A program made the position numbers and the translations under genes. DNA of 36,755 nucleotides from Candidatus Aminicenantota bacterium (GTDB lineage: Bacteria; Acidobacteriota; Aminicenantia; UBA2199), in NCBI GenBank assembly GCA_018262835.1, contig JADFDP010000019.1:1-36755 (forward strand). Direction: 5' to 3'. The notes under the pieces are model-generated. The model ran no database searches, was not told the DNA's origin, and saw only the letters and a program-made list of their open reading frames with translations. Shown piece by piece: positions 1 to 6,956 of the stretch; the first letter of the stretch is position 1, and every line of letters begins with the position of its first letter.

Positions 1-1
1 C

Positions 2-289
2 GACGGCACCTATGTCCCCTGCCACCAGTTGCCGCAGATAAAACTGGGGATGGTGGGACAGAATTCACTACTCGATGTGTGGCGAAACAGTCCTGGCTTG
101 GTGGAGTTGAGAAAAAGGCATGAAATCGCGTTGAGCTCGATCCCTAATTGCCAAAAATGCGATTATATCAAATATTGTACTGGCGGTTGCCCAGGTGTGG
201 CATATGCCATCACCGGCGATGTCAACACCATCAATCCCAAAGATTGCTACCGGGCCTATATCGGAGAAGACCCCGTTTATGACTATTAA
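2..289 (+). CDS. Radical SAM/SPASM protein, C-terminal fragment (5' end outside the window)
   Basis: The frame is open from the first bases, so only the last 95 residues of a longer protein are visible. They form a SPASM-type tail: a Cys near the start of the fragment, then NCQKC, YCTGGC and a final Cys before an aromatic end. Such tails bind auxiliary [4Fe-4S] clusters in radical SAM enzymes that modify ribosomal peptides. The radical SAM core lies upstream of position 1 and cannot be checked. The stop overlaps the next radical SAM gene by 11 bases, so the two are translationally coupled. That pairing matches the two radical SAM proteins of the second cassette at 4921 and 6953. Family is clear; the substrate is inferred from the precursor at 1410. 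Confidence 0.8.
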   Translation, partial: DGTYVPCHQLPQIKLGMVGQNSLLDVWRNSPGLVELRKRHEIALSSIPNCQKCDYIKYCTGGCPGVAYAITGDVNTINPKDCYRAYIGEDPVYDY

Positions 290-1400
290 AGACAAAACCA
301 AAAAAAGACTTCCATTGCTGACCACATACTACATGTATATTACCGGCGGCTGCAACCTTGCGTGCCAGCACTGCTGGATTTCTCCCTCCTTCGAAAAAGA
401 TGGGGGGAGCGGCGAATGCCTGGATTTCGATTTATATAAAATCGCAATAGACGAAGGGATTCCCCTTGGGCTGAAACAGATCAAATTCACGGGCGGCGAA
501 CCCTTGCTTCATCCCGATTTCGTGAAAATGGCTGACCATGCCACCGGAAAGGGGATCCGGACCTGGATGGAGACCAACGGCACGCTGCTGACGTCAGAAA
601 TTGCTTTTTATTTGAAGGACAAGACTTCCCTGGATTTTATTTCAGTCAGTCTTGACGGAGCGCTTGCTTCAACCAATGACAGTTTTAGGAATGTAAAGGG
701 GAGTTTTGATCTGGCAACACGGGGCATCGAATTTCTGGTAAAAGCCGGCTATAAACCACAAATTATAATGAGTCTTTTCAATGGTAATTTCAAGGAAATT
801 GAGGCGATGGTGAAGATAGCCATTGGTTCGGGCTGCGGTTCACTGAAATTCAATATCATTCAATCATCGGGCCGAGGCGAAAAATTGGTTAAAGATGAAA
901 AACTTCTTTCCATTCATGAATTGATTGACCTTGGTCACTGGATTGAAAATGATTTGCAAAAAAAATATTCTATCCCTTTATTTTTCAGCTGGCCAATGGC
1001 ATTTCATAGCATAAGACGGTTACAAAAGGATAAAGGTGCAAATTGCAATCTATTTAATATTTTGGGGGTTCTAAGCTCTGGTGAAATAGCACTGTGCGGA
1101 ATTGGCAATCAGGAAAAAAAATTGGTTTTTGGACAATTGGGTGAAGATGAAATCAGTGAAATATGGAAAAAGAATTTAGGATTAAGAAGACTTCGAAAAA
1201 TTATCCCCATAGAACTCGAAGGAGTTTGTCGTCAATGTATGTTTAAAAATCGTTGTTTGGGTTCTTGTATTGCTCAAAATTATCATTCACAAAAGCGTTT
1301 AACGGCGCCTTTTTGGTTTTGCCAAGAGGCGGAGAATTATGGATTATTTCCAAAAAATAAATTTTTGTTATATAATACAAAAAAGTTTATGTTATCTTGA
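279..1400 (+). CDS. Radical SAM/SPASM peptide-modifying enzyme (cassette 1)
   Basis: A 373-aa protein if started at the ATG at 279, which overlaps the upstream stop and follows GGAG at 263-266; an in-frame start at 195 would lie deep in the upstream gene and is less likely. The CxxxCxxC motif that binds the SAM-cleaving [4Fe-4S] cluster is C25-x3-C29-x2-C32, followed by a GGEPLLHPDF segment typical of the core. The C-terminal third has SPASM cysteines (CRQC, CLGSC and a late Cys). The opening resembles ScmF-type proteins of the SynChlorMet cassettes, judged from memory only. It probably acts on the 76-aa peptide 9 bases downstream. Base composition drops from mixed to strongly AT-rich within this gene, near position 880. 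Confidence 0.87.
   Translation: MTIKDKTKKRLPLLTTYYMYITGGCNLACQHCWISPSFEKDGGSGECLDFDLYKIAIDEGIPLGLKQIKFTGGEPLLHPDFVKMADHATGKGIRTWMETNGTLLTSEIAFYLKDKTSLDFISVSLDGALASTNDSFRNVKGSFDLATRGIEFLVKAGYKPQIIMSLFNGNFKEIEAMVKIAIGSGCGSLKFNIIQSSGRGEKLVKDEKLLSIHELIDLGHWIENDLQKKYSIPLFFSWPMAFHSIRRLQKDKGANCNLFNILGVLSSGEIALCGIGNQEKKLVFGQLGEDEISEIWKKNLGLRRLRKIIPIELEGVCRQCMFKNRCLGSCIAQNYHSQKRLTAPFWFCQEAENYGLFPKNKFLLYNTKKFMLS
1347..1376 (+). promoter_or_regulatory. Possible sigma-70 promoter for the Cys-rich precursor
   Basis: A perfect -10 hexamer TATAAT (1371-1376) lies in the last codons of the radical SAM gene, with a weak -35 (TTTCCA, 1347-1352) 18 bases upstream. It would start transcription about 25 bases before the precursor ATG, allowing the peptide to be made in excess over its enzymes. 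The surrounding DNA is very AT-rich, so a chance match is quite possible. Confidence 0.3.
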
Positions 1401-1409
1401 GGAGAAAAA

Positions 1410-1640
1410 ATGAAAAAAAGAATTTATGAGAAACCGAAATCGACAAGTCTTGATTCCCTTGATGTTGTCCATGGAGCGTGTTGGTCTGGCAATATCGAGC
1501 AAAAATTAGTCGGCTGTCAGCCAACAGGATCGACCGCGGTCGATCCATGCAATGTTGGTGGAAAAGTTTATGAGCGGAATGTTTGCACTAATGGAGATTT
1601 TGCAGGTGCCAGTTGCTTCAGTGGATCGGATGCCGGTTAA
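1410..1640 (+). CDS. Cysteine-rich RiPP precursor candidate (cassette 1)
   Basis: A 76-aa peptide with a strong ribosome site (GAGGAGA, about 1398-1404). The N-terminus carries a KxxYEKP motif, a leader feature seen in several families of radical SAM-modified peptides, followed by SLDSLDVVHG. The second half is small, Gly/Ser/Ala-rich and holds five cysteines: C24, C36, C47, C58 and C68, spaced about 10-12 residues apart. This pattern suits thioether cross-linking (sactipeptide or ranthipeptide type) by the adjacent radical SAM/SPASM enzymes, but the modification is inferred. A GCW sequence near residue 24 may mark the leader/core border. No homologue of its core is seen elsewhere in the window. 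Confidence 0.75.
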   Translation: MKKRIYEKPKSTSLDSLDVVHGACWSGNIEQKLVGCQPTGSTAVDPCNVGGKVYERNVCTNGDFAGASCFSGSDAG

Positions 1641-1720
1641 GGAGATTTTAGAGCAAAAAAGAATGGAATTTTATTGTATTAAAATATCAGTAGAATTTTA
1701 ACAATTTATTTAATTCATAC

Positions 1721-2584
1721 GTGATTGAAATCAATTCATATTCTCTTCAGGGAAAGCTTTTAATTCAATCTTCTGAAAATGTTTTAAGTTCTTTATTCCA
1801 AAATAACAAAGAACCTATTTCGAGAAAATTAACTTTTGTAACCCCCAATCCAATTATAGGCGACCATTTATTTCGAAATGATTTATGGATAAATATTTAT
1901 CAGGCTTGGCACAATATAATTTATTTAAAAAAAAGTTCGTCCATAAGTAATTGGAGAGTGATTTACAAATATGGCCATGAGGTCATCCCTGGAATGAAAT
2001 TATTTAAATTAAGGGATGATTGTGATTCTTCGTATTTTTATTTATTAAATGAAGAGGAAACAGAATCTTTTTCAATTTTTAATATTCTTCTTTTTAAACT
2101 TAAAGCATGGTCGCATATAAAAAATAATAGGGGTTTTTTTCATAGTGCAGGAATTATTATCCATGATTGTGCATATCTGTTTTTAGGCCCTTCCGGCACT
2201 GGGAAAAGTACAATCTCAGCTTTCTGTGAGCAATTGGGATTTGAAGTTGTTCATGATGACCATGTCGTTGTTCACAAATCAGAAAATGGATATTTTTATT
2301 TATCAGATTTTTCCAGTAAAAAGCCTCAAGTTTTTTTAAAATCTATATTTTTTTTAATTCAAGATAGAAATGATAAACTTGTCCCACTTTTCCACTCAAA
2401 AATTGCCCAATGTTTATTTAAAAGTTTTTTTGAAACTATTGGAGAAAAAATTCTTTATGGGAATTGTTTAATAAATGCATTTAAATTTTCTTCTGAGCTT
2501 GCCCGAATTGTCCCCGGGTATGAGCTTCATTTTACAAAATCACTCGCTTTTTGGAAAATTATACAGGATGGAAACGCTTTATGA
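1721..2584 (+). CDS. HPr-kinase-like ATPase of the peptide cassette (ScmC-like)
   Basis: A 287-aa protein related to the C-terminal domain of HPr kinase/phosphorylase. FHSAG (about 140-144) precedes a Walker A GPSGTGKS (156-163), and a DD pair follows at 179-180. True HPr kinases have an extra N-terminal domain and a conserved C-terminal signature that I do not see, and no HPr gene is nearby. HPr-kinase-like proteins recur with PqqD and radical SAM genes in peptide cassettes; their substrate there is not known to me. The start is GTG at 1721, the only standard start after the in-frame stop at 1691, with no clear ribosome site. The gene is strongly AT-rich: positions 2041-2100 contain 11 G/C out of 60. 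Confidence 0.75.
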   Translation: MIEINSYSLQGKLLIQSSENVLSSLFQNNKEPISRKLTFVTPNPIIGDHLFRNDLWINIYQAWHNIIYLKKSSSISNWRVIYKYGHEVIPGMKLFKLRDDCDSSYFYLLNEEETESFSIFNILLFKLKAWSHIKNNRGFFHSAGIIIHDCAYLFLGPSGTGKSTISAFCEQLGFEVVHDDHVVVHKSENGYFYLSDFSSKKPQVFLKSIFFLIQDRNDKLVPLFHSKIAQCLFKSFFETIGEKILYGNCLINAFKFSSELARIVPGYELHFTKSLAFWKIIQDGNAL

Positions 2585-3224
2585 TAATTTTGTAAAGACT
2601 AAGCCTCTTCCCGATTGGGCTATCGAAAAAAAAATTAATAATTGGTTTTTTTACTCCGGAAAAAGCATGAACCCTGTCTTTAAAGACGGGGATATTATTT
2701 ATACAAAATCAGGGGACAAAATCGTTCCTGGTGATGTCATCGTATTTCGGGAGAAAAATAACAAGAAAATCACGGTACATCGGGTTGTTTACCTCACTAA
2801 GGAAGGATTTTTAACCCGTGGGGACAATAATACATTTTTTGATCGTGCCCCGGTTGCTCGAGAACAAATATTGGGCATTGCAAAATTCATTGATAATGGG
2901 AGCCAAGTTAAGGTTGTTAATGACGGAGATACAAGTTTAAAAAAAATAAAAATAAAATGGAGAATGCTGGACTTAACAAGGGCTTTGAAATTTCCCTATC
3001 GGTTTTTTTACCAAACTTTTAAAAAGACCGGAATCATGCATTTTCTTTTTGGGAAGTGGTTTGAAAAAAAAGTGACTATAATATATCTAGAAAACACTGC
3101 CGGTCCTTTAACGAAGCTTGCTTATAAGGGCAAAACCATAGCTGTGCAGTGGTCTAACGGACTGTTTAGTTGTAAAAAACTATTTGATCTGCTGATCGAT
3201 GAACATAAAATATTTTTTAATTAA
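2568..3224 (+). CDS. S24/S26-family serine protease, Sec11-like Ser/His type (cassette 1)
   Basis: A 218-aa protein whose ATG overlaps the end of the HPr-kinase-like gene by 17 bases. SGKSMNP (residues 30-36) supplies a candidate catalytic Ser33; GDVIVF and VHRVV follow, with His71, then TRGDNN (83-88) and Asp92. A His in place of the usual catalytic Lys is typical of the Sec11/SipW branch of type I signal peptidases. No N-terminal membrane anchor is obvious, which is unusual for a signal peptidase. A role in removing the leader of the precursor at 1410 is inferred from position. An upstream start at 2475 would lie inside the preceding gene and is rejected. Confidence 0.75.
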   Translation: METLYDNFVKTKPLPDWAIEKKINNWFFYSGKSMNPVFKDGDIIYTKSGDKIVPGDVIVFREKNNKKITVHRVVYLTKEGFLTRGDNNTFFDRAPVAREQILGIAKFIDNGSQVKVVNDGDTSLKKIKIKWRMLDLTRALKFPYRFFYQTFKKTGIMHFLFGKWFEKKVTIIYLENTAGPLTKLAYKGKTIAVQWSNGLFSCKKLFDLLIDEHKIFFN

Positions 3225-3231
3225 TAAAAAT

Positions 3232-3522
3232 TTATTTTTTATCAATGATTTTTCCGATGAATCCATTTGCTTTCAAATCATCTAAAAAGTCGTTCACTTG
3301 GACTTCAATTTCTGTTTCGGGTATGTTGTCATAGGATTTCTTTAAGGTGACTACAATGGCCGGAAGGTCTTTCTTGCCATCACAATGCTTCCAGATGAAC
3401 AACCCGGTGGAGTTGATTACCCGAATCTTGTTGGTATCGGGGTTGAATAGCAATGCCCCGTTGGGGTCCTTTTCGCGCAGGACCACATCAGGGTTGCGAA
3501 TGAGTAATCCATTATCTGACAT
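3232..3522 (-). CDS. PqqD-like peptide carrier (RRE domain), opposite strand
   Basis: A 96-aa protein with the PqqD layout: an N-terminal beta-rich half containing GALLFNPDTNKIRVIN, a G-x-F-I-W segment and a C-terminal helical part ending in DFLDDLKANGFI. PqqD proteins bind the leader peptide and deliver it to the radical SAM enzyme. It is convergent with the protease gene (7 bases between stops) and divergent from cassette 2. It has its own promoter (3557-3585). Composition is nearer to cassette 1 than to cassette 2, and cassette 2 has its own PqqD at 6140, so this one most likely serves cassette 1. Confidence 0.8.
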   Translation of the reverse strand: MSDNGLLIRNPDVVLREKDPNGALLFNPDTNKIRVINSTGLFIWKHCDGKKDLPAIVVTLKKSYDNIPETEIEVQVNDFLDDLKANGFIGKIIDKK

Positions 3523-3556
3523 TGGTTTTTACTAATCTTTTCATAATGAAAAAATA

Positions 3557-3585
3557 AGTATAGAATTACCAAAATTAATTGTCAA
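3557..3585 (-). promoter_or_regulatory. Sigma-70 promoter for the PqqD-like gene
   Basis: Read on the minus strand, a consensus -35 TTGACA (3585-3580), a 17-base spacer and -10 TATACT (3562-3557) lie upstream of the PqqD-like ATG at 3522. The predicted start is near 3550, giving a leader of about 28 bases. It is the best sigma-70 match seen in the window. Confidence 0.7.
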
Positions 3586-3619
3586 CAAATAAATACACGC
3601 CCTTGTCGGGTGCATTAGG

Positions 3620-3648
3620 TTGACTAAAAAACAAATTTGTATTATAAA
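3620..3648 (+). promoter_or_regulatory. Sigma-70 promoter for cassette 2
   Basis: A -35 TTGACT (3620-3625), exact 17-base spacer and -10 TATAAA (3643-3648) lie upstream of the precursor at 3672, with a predicted start near 3655. It is back-to-back with the PqqD promoter; the two -35 elements are 34 bases apart. The segment between them contains an imperfect inverted repeat (CCC-TTGTC-GGG core, about 3600-3610) that could be an operator, but this is weak. Confidence 0.65.
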
Positions 3649-3671
3649 TCCTGTGTGAAAAGGACATGGGA

Positions 3672-3851
3672 ATGAGCAAGCGCGTTTTGAAAAATCGGGG
3701 AAAATGGTCAAAGCCGCAATTGGTCATCATCGGCCGGGGAAAAGCCGGGGAAAATGTGTTGGCCGCATGCAAAGGCAACGGCGCCCGGAATCCGGTACAT
3801 GGCTACGGGCCCTGCCATCACACGCAATGCCTGACAAACCTCCCATCGTAG
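3672..3851 (+). CDS. RiPP precursor candidate of cassette 2 (KW-KP / GRG / ENVL leader type)
   Basis: A 59-aa peptide (61 aa if the ATG at 3666 is used; AAGGA at 3660-3664 is better spaced for 3672). The leader part has KWSKPQL, GRG and ENVLAACK; the tail has YGPC and C53, giving cysteines at 33, 48 and 53 with several His and Asn. It is the first gene after the promoter at 3620 and precedes the modifying enzymes. The peptide at 23913 shares KW-x-(K/R)P-x-L, GRG and ENVL-x2-CK in the same order, which strongly supports both being real. The core product is unknown. It shares no obvious sequence with the precursor at 1410. Confidence 0.72.
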   Translation: MSKRVLKNRGKWSKPQLVIIGRGKAGENVLAACKGNGARNPVHGYGPCHHTQCLTNLPS

Positions 3852-4891
3852 CCGGTATTTTTTCATCAAAAAAAATAAAAAACCAGGGACATGCTGATTC
3901 CGGGCAGGGGAAAGAAATCGCCTGTTTTGGCGGCGATGCGTTTCCCGGCGGTTCAAAAAAGCATTCGCATTGCCGCTATTTCCGCATCGCCGGGATCCGC
4001 ATTCGCCTGGAATCGGACCTGCCCATCCACGACTCCACTTTTGCCGCCAAATTCGAAAAATTTCGGATACCGAGGCCCCATTCGGAAGTGGTCAGGATCG
4101 CGCATCACTTTTCTCTCCCCATCATCCAGCCGGACAAGCTTGGACGGGAAATCTACCGCAAGGCGCCCTGGGCGATCTACCGCCGAGGTTCTTCCTGGAT
4201 CTACCTGGGCATCCGGCCCGGCCGTAAAATGCATTCTGCTTACTCGATGGCGATATTCAATGAAGCGCATACGTTCGGGCAGATCCATCATGAGGAAAGC
4301 AGTCTCTTCAGCCAGGGCAACCTGCATTCCCTGACTTTGTTTCCCACCGATCAGATCTGGCTGGCTCGGCTGCTGGCCGGTCGCCAGGGATTTATTTTCC
4401 ACGCCGCGGGAATGAAGGTCGGCGGCCGGGGGCTGCTCTTCGCCGGACACTCCGAGGCCGGAAAATCGACTGCGGTCATCCTGCTCCAGGGGCGGGGAGA
4501 AATCTTGTGCGATGACCGGATCATCGTCCGCCGCTGGCCCGATGGATTCCGCATCCACGGCACCTGGAGCCACGGTGACGTGCCGCAGGTATCGCCCGCC
4601 GCAGCGCCGCTGCGGGCCGTCCTGTTCCTGGAAAAGGCGAAATCCAACCGGCTGATTCCGATCGCGGATCCGCGGGAGGTCCTGAAACGCATCCTGCCCC
4701 TGCTGATCAAGCCGCTGGTCACGGCCGACTGGTGGGAAAAAACTTTGGCCGTGGTTGAAAAACTCGTCCGCGAAGTGCCGGCTTACCGTTTGCAATTCGA
4801 CCAAAGTGGAAAGATAAATGAAATCATTCGCGAACTGGTCACAAACCGCCAAAACAAAAACAAGCCGCGACGCCAGGGCCGGTTGCCTTGA
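3827..4891 (+). CDS. HPr-kinase-like ATPase of cassette 2
   Basis: A 354-aa protein if started at the ATG at 3827, which overlaps the precursor end by 25 bases. No ribosome site is clear, and the first 48 or so residues look poorly conserved; the family-like part begins near YFRIAGIRI (51-59). FHAAG (191-195), Walker A GHSEAGKS (207-214) and a DD pair (229-230) match the order in the cassette 1 protein at 1721, so the two are counterparts. The final part includes a VPAYRLQFD segment like VPGYELHFT at the end of the other copy. The substrate is unknown. Composition is GC-rich, in sharp contrast to the cassette 1 copy (46 G/C of 60 at 4561-4620). Confidence 0.75.
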   Translation: MPDKPPIVAGIFSSKKIKNQGHADSGQGKEIACFGGDAFPGGSKKHSHCRYFRIAGIRIRLESDLPIHDSTFAAKFEKFRIPRPHSEVVRIAHHFSLPIIQPDKLGREIYRKAPWAIYRRGSSWIYLGIRPGRKMHSAYSMAIFNEAHTFGQIHHEESSLFSQGNLHSLTLFPTDQIWLARLLAGRQGFIFHAAGMKVGGRGLLFAGHSEAGKSTAVILLQGRGEILCDDRIIVRRWPDGFRIHGTWSHGDVPQVSPAAAPLRAVLFLEKAKSNRLIPIADPREVLKRILPLLIKPLVTADWWEKTLAVVEKLVREVPAYRLQFDQSGKINEIIRELVTNRQNKNKPRRQGRLP

Positions 4892-4920
4892 GCCTTGCCT
4901 CCTGCTACAATGGAAACGCC

Positions 4921-6129
4921 ATGAAACGCTCGACCGTACCCCAGCCAAACGGTTCTGCCCGGGATACGGCATGCTATATTAAAAAAAAGGATTTGAACCG
5001 CGAGCCCATCTGGGGAGGGAAGGAGCCGCCCATTTCCCAGCTTGACATCGAATTGACCGAACGCTGCGACAACGATTGCATCCACTGCTCCATCAACCTT
5101 CCTGAAAATGACGCCAAGGCGAAAAAAAAGGAATTGAGCGCCAGGCAATGGAAAGACATCCTGAAACAGGCCGCTGACCTGGGAGTCATGACGGTGCGCT
5201 TTACCGGCGGGGAGCCGCTGCTGCGCGAGGACTTTGCGGATTTGTACGCCTTTGCCCGCTGTTTGGGCTTGAAAGTCATTTTATTCACCAACGCCCGCGG
5301 TATCACTCCGCAACTGGCCGCTTTGTTTGTCAAGATGCCGGCGCTGGAAAAGATCGAGGTCAGCGTGTACGGCATGCACCGGAAATCGTACGAAGCCGTC
5401 TCGCGCCGACCGGGGTCTTATGCGGAATTCCTCCGCGGGATCCATTGGCTCACCAAGAGCCATATCCCCTTCGTGGTTAAGGGTGCATTTTTGTCAGCCA
5501 ACAAAAAAGAGATCGCTGAGTTCGAGTCCTGGGCGGCGACCATTCCCTGGATGGACAGGCCCCCTTCCTATTCAATGACTTTCGACCTGCGCGGCCGCCG
5601 CGATTCCCCCAAAAAGAACCGGCTGATAAAAACCTTGCGGGCCACGCCGGGGGAAGTCATAGGCATCCTCAATCGCCACATGGAGGCCTATCGCCGGGAG
5701 ATGAGCCGGTTCTGCCGAAAGTTTCTCGGCTTGCCTGGGAAAAAACTGTTCGCTTGCGGCGCCGGCCGGGCCGTTTGCGTGGATGCCTACGGCCGCTTTC
5801 AGCCCTGTCTTTCGTTGCGGGCGCCGGATTTGGCTTATGACCTGAAAAAGGGGACATTGCGGGATGCCCTGACCCGCGTTCTCCCTAAGTTGAAAAAAGC
5901 ATCCGCGGTCAATCCCCTGTACCTGAAACGCTGCAGCCGTTGTTTTATTAAAGGGTTTTGCGAGCAATGCCCGGCCAAATCCTGGGCTGAGCATGGATCT
6001 TTGGATACCCCGGTCGAGTATCTCTGCGGAATCGCCCATGCCCAGGCCCGGGACCTGGGGCTGCTGGCCGCAGGCGAGAAGGGATGGGAAGTTTCCGCTT
6101 GGCGTGCCCGGATCACCAAAATGAAATGA
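4921..6129 (+). CDS. Radical SAM/SPASM peptide-modifying enzyme A (cassette 2)
   Basis: A 402-aa protein started at the ATG at 4921; an in-frame TTG at 4888 overlaps the previous stop and is less likely. The radical SAM motif is C49-x3-C53-x2-C56 (CDNDCIHC), followed by FTGGEPLLREDF. The C-terminal region has CGAG, PCLSL, CSRC, CEQC and YLCGIAHA, a SPASM-type set for auxiliary Fe-S clusters. It is closely similar in layout to the protein at 6953 (both have LDIEL/FDLEI, SINLP/YINLP, KKELS and a Cys-Gly-Ala-Gly motif), so the pair probably arose by duplication. It likely acts on the precursor at 3672 with the PqqD that follows after 10 bases. Confidence 0.88.
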   Translation: MKRSTVPQPNGSARDTACYIKKKDLNREPIWGGKEPPISQLDIELTERCDNDCIHCSINLPENDAKAKKKELSARQWKDILKQAADLGVMTVRFTGGEPLLREDFADLYAFARCLGLKVILFTNARGITPQLAALFVKMPALEKIEVSVYGMHRKSYEAVSRRPGSYAEFLRGIHWLTKSHIPFVVKGAFLSANKKEIAEFESWAATIPWMDRPPSYSMTFDLRGRRDSPKKNRLIKTLRATPGEVIGILNRHMEAYRREMSRFCRKFLGLPGKKLFACGAGRAVCVDAYGRFQPCLSLRAPDLAYDLKKGTLRDALTRVLPKLKKASAVNPLYLKRCSRCFIKGFCEQCPAKSWAEHGSLDTPVEYLCGIAHAQARDLGLLAAGEKGWEVSAWRARITKMK

Positions 6130-6139
6130 GAGGCAATCG

Positions 6140-6451
6140 ATGAAACTCACGGCAAAAGCCGGCGCGGTTTATGCTCCTTCCGGGGATATCGTGGCGCGCG
6201 AGATCGAGGGCGAGATCATCATCGTGCCTTTGACCGCCGGCATCGGCGACGCCGAGGATGATCTTTTTTCGCTGAACGAGACCGGCCGGGCTTTCTGGAA
6301 ACTCCTGGACGGAAAAAAGACCCTGGCCCAGATCGCCAGAACGCTCGCTGAAAAATACGATGCCCCGCCGGCCAGGATCGAAAAGGATATCCTGGGCCTG
6401 GCGGCCGAACTGCTCAAACGACGCATCATCAATGAAAAAAAATCCTTCTGA
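6140..6451 (+). CDS. PqqD-like peptide carrier (RRE) of cassette 2
   Basis: A 103-aa protein with the PqqD pattern: beta-strand half ending LFSLNETGRAFWKLLDGKKT, then a helical half with LAEKYDAPPARIEKDI and ELLKRRII. The ATG follows GAGAGG with normal spacing. It should bind the leader of the precursor at 3672 and present it to the radical SAM enzymes on either side of it. Its 3' end overlaps the protease gene by 20 bases. The conserved N-E-T-G-x-x-F/I-W segment is also present as N-S-T-G-L-F-I-W in the cassette 1 copy. Confidence 0.85.
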   Translation: MKLTAKAGAVYAPSGDIVAREIEGEIIIVPLTAGIGDAEDDLFSLNETGRAFWKLLDGKKTLAQIARTLAEKYDAPPARIEKDILGLAAELLKRRIINEKKSF

Positions 6452-6956
6452 AGCGGAACCCGGCGAAGATCGGGATGAGGGATTTTCCCTTTCGGCCCCG
6501 GTCATTATGGAGCTGATCGAGGCGGTCCATGAGAAAGGGGCGTCGTTCAGGTTTAAAGCCAAGGGCTACAGCATGACCCCGGCCATTCGCAGCAATGACG
6601 TCATCACCGTATCGCCCCTGAATGACATGATGCCCCGCCGCGGCGACGTGCTGGCCTTCCGTCATCCCGAGCGGCCGCAGATGCTGGTCCACCGCGTGCT
6701 GCACGCCATGGCGAGAAAATATTTTATCAAGGGCGACAATTGCCCTGAAGCCGATGGCTGGATCCCGGCGGAAAACATCCTGGGATTGATCACCAAAGTG
6801 GAGCGGCAGGGCAAGGCCCGTTTTTGGCCGAACCGTTCGGCACCTTCATTCGGGTCGAACTATTATCTGCTGTTTTATCCCCTATGGCCCCCCGTGCGCC
6901 GGGTTCTGGTCAAGGCCTGGCGCCGGCTGCGCCAGGCCAGCAAGCCGGGAAAATGA
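6432..6956 (+). CDS. S24/S26-family serine protease, Ser/His type (cassette 2)
   Basis: A 174-aa protein started at the ATG at 6432 inside the PqqD 3' end. KGYSMTP (44-50) holds candidate catalytic Ser47; RGDVLAF (70-76), LVHRVL with His87, and IKGDN (99-103, Asp102) follow in Sec11-like order. His replaces the Lys of classical bacterial signal peptidases, as in the cassette 1 copy at 2568. There is a hydrophobic patch near YYLLFYPLWPPV (about 140-151) but no N-terminal anchor. The likely role, leader removal or processing, is inferred from the gene neighbourhood. Its TGA overlaps the next ATG (ATGA). Confidence 0.78.
   Translation: MKKNPSEAEPGEDRDEGFSLSAPVIMELIEAVHEKGASFRFKAKGYSMTPAIRSNDVITVSPLNDMMPRRGDVLAFRHPERPQMLVHRVLHAMARKYFIKGDNCPEADGWIPAENILGLITKVERQGKARFWPNRSAPSFGSNYYLLFYPLWPPVRRVLVKAWRRLRQASKPGK

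Noticed and set aside
1721-2584. Genuine HPr kinase of a sugar phosphotransferase system
   Set aside because: The N-terminal domain and C-terminal signature are missing, no HPr or PTS gene is present, and it lies in a peptide cassette.
3953-4972. A 339-codon minus-strand frame opposite the HPr-kinase-like gene of cassette 2
   Set aside because: The plus strand has the P-loop and DD motif in a coherent operon; the minus frame has none.
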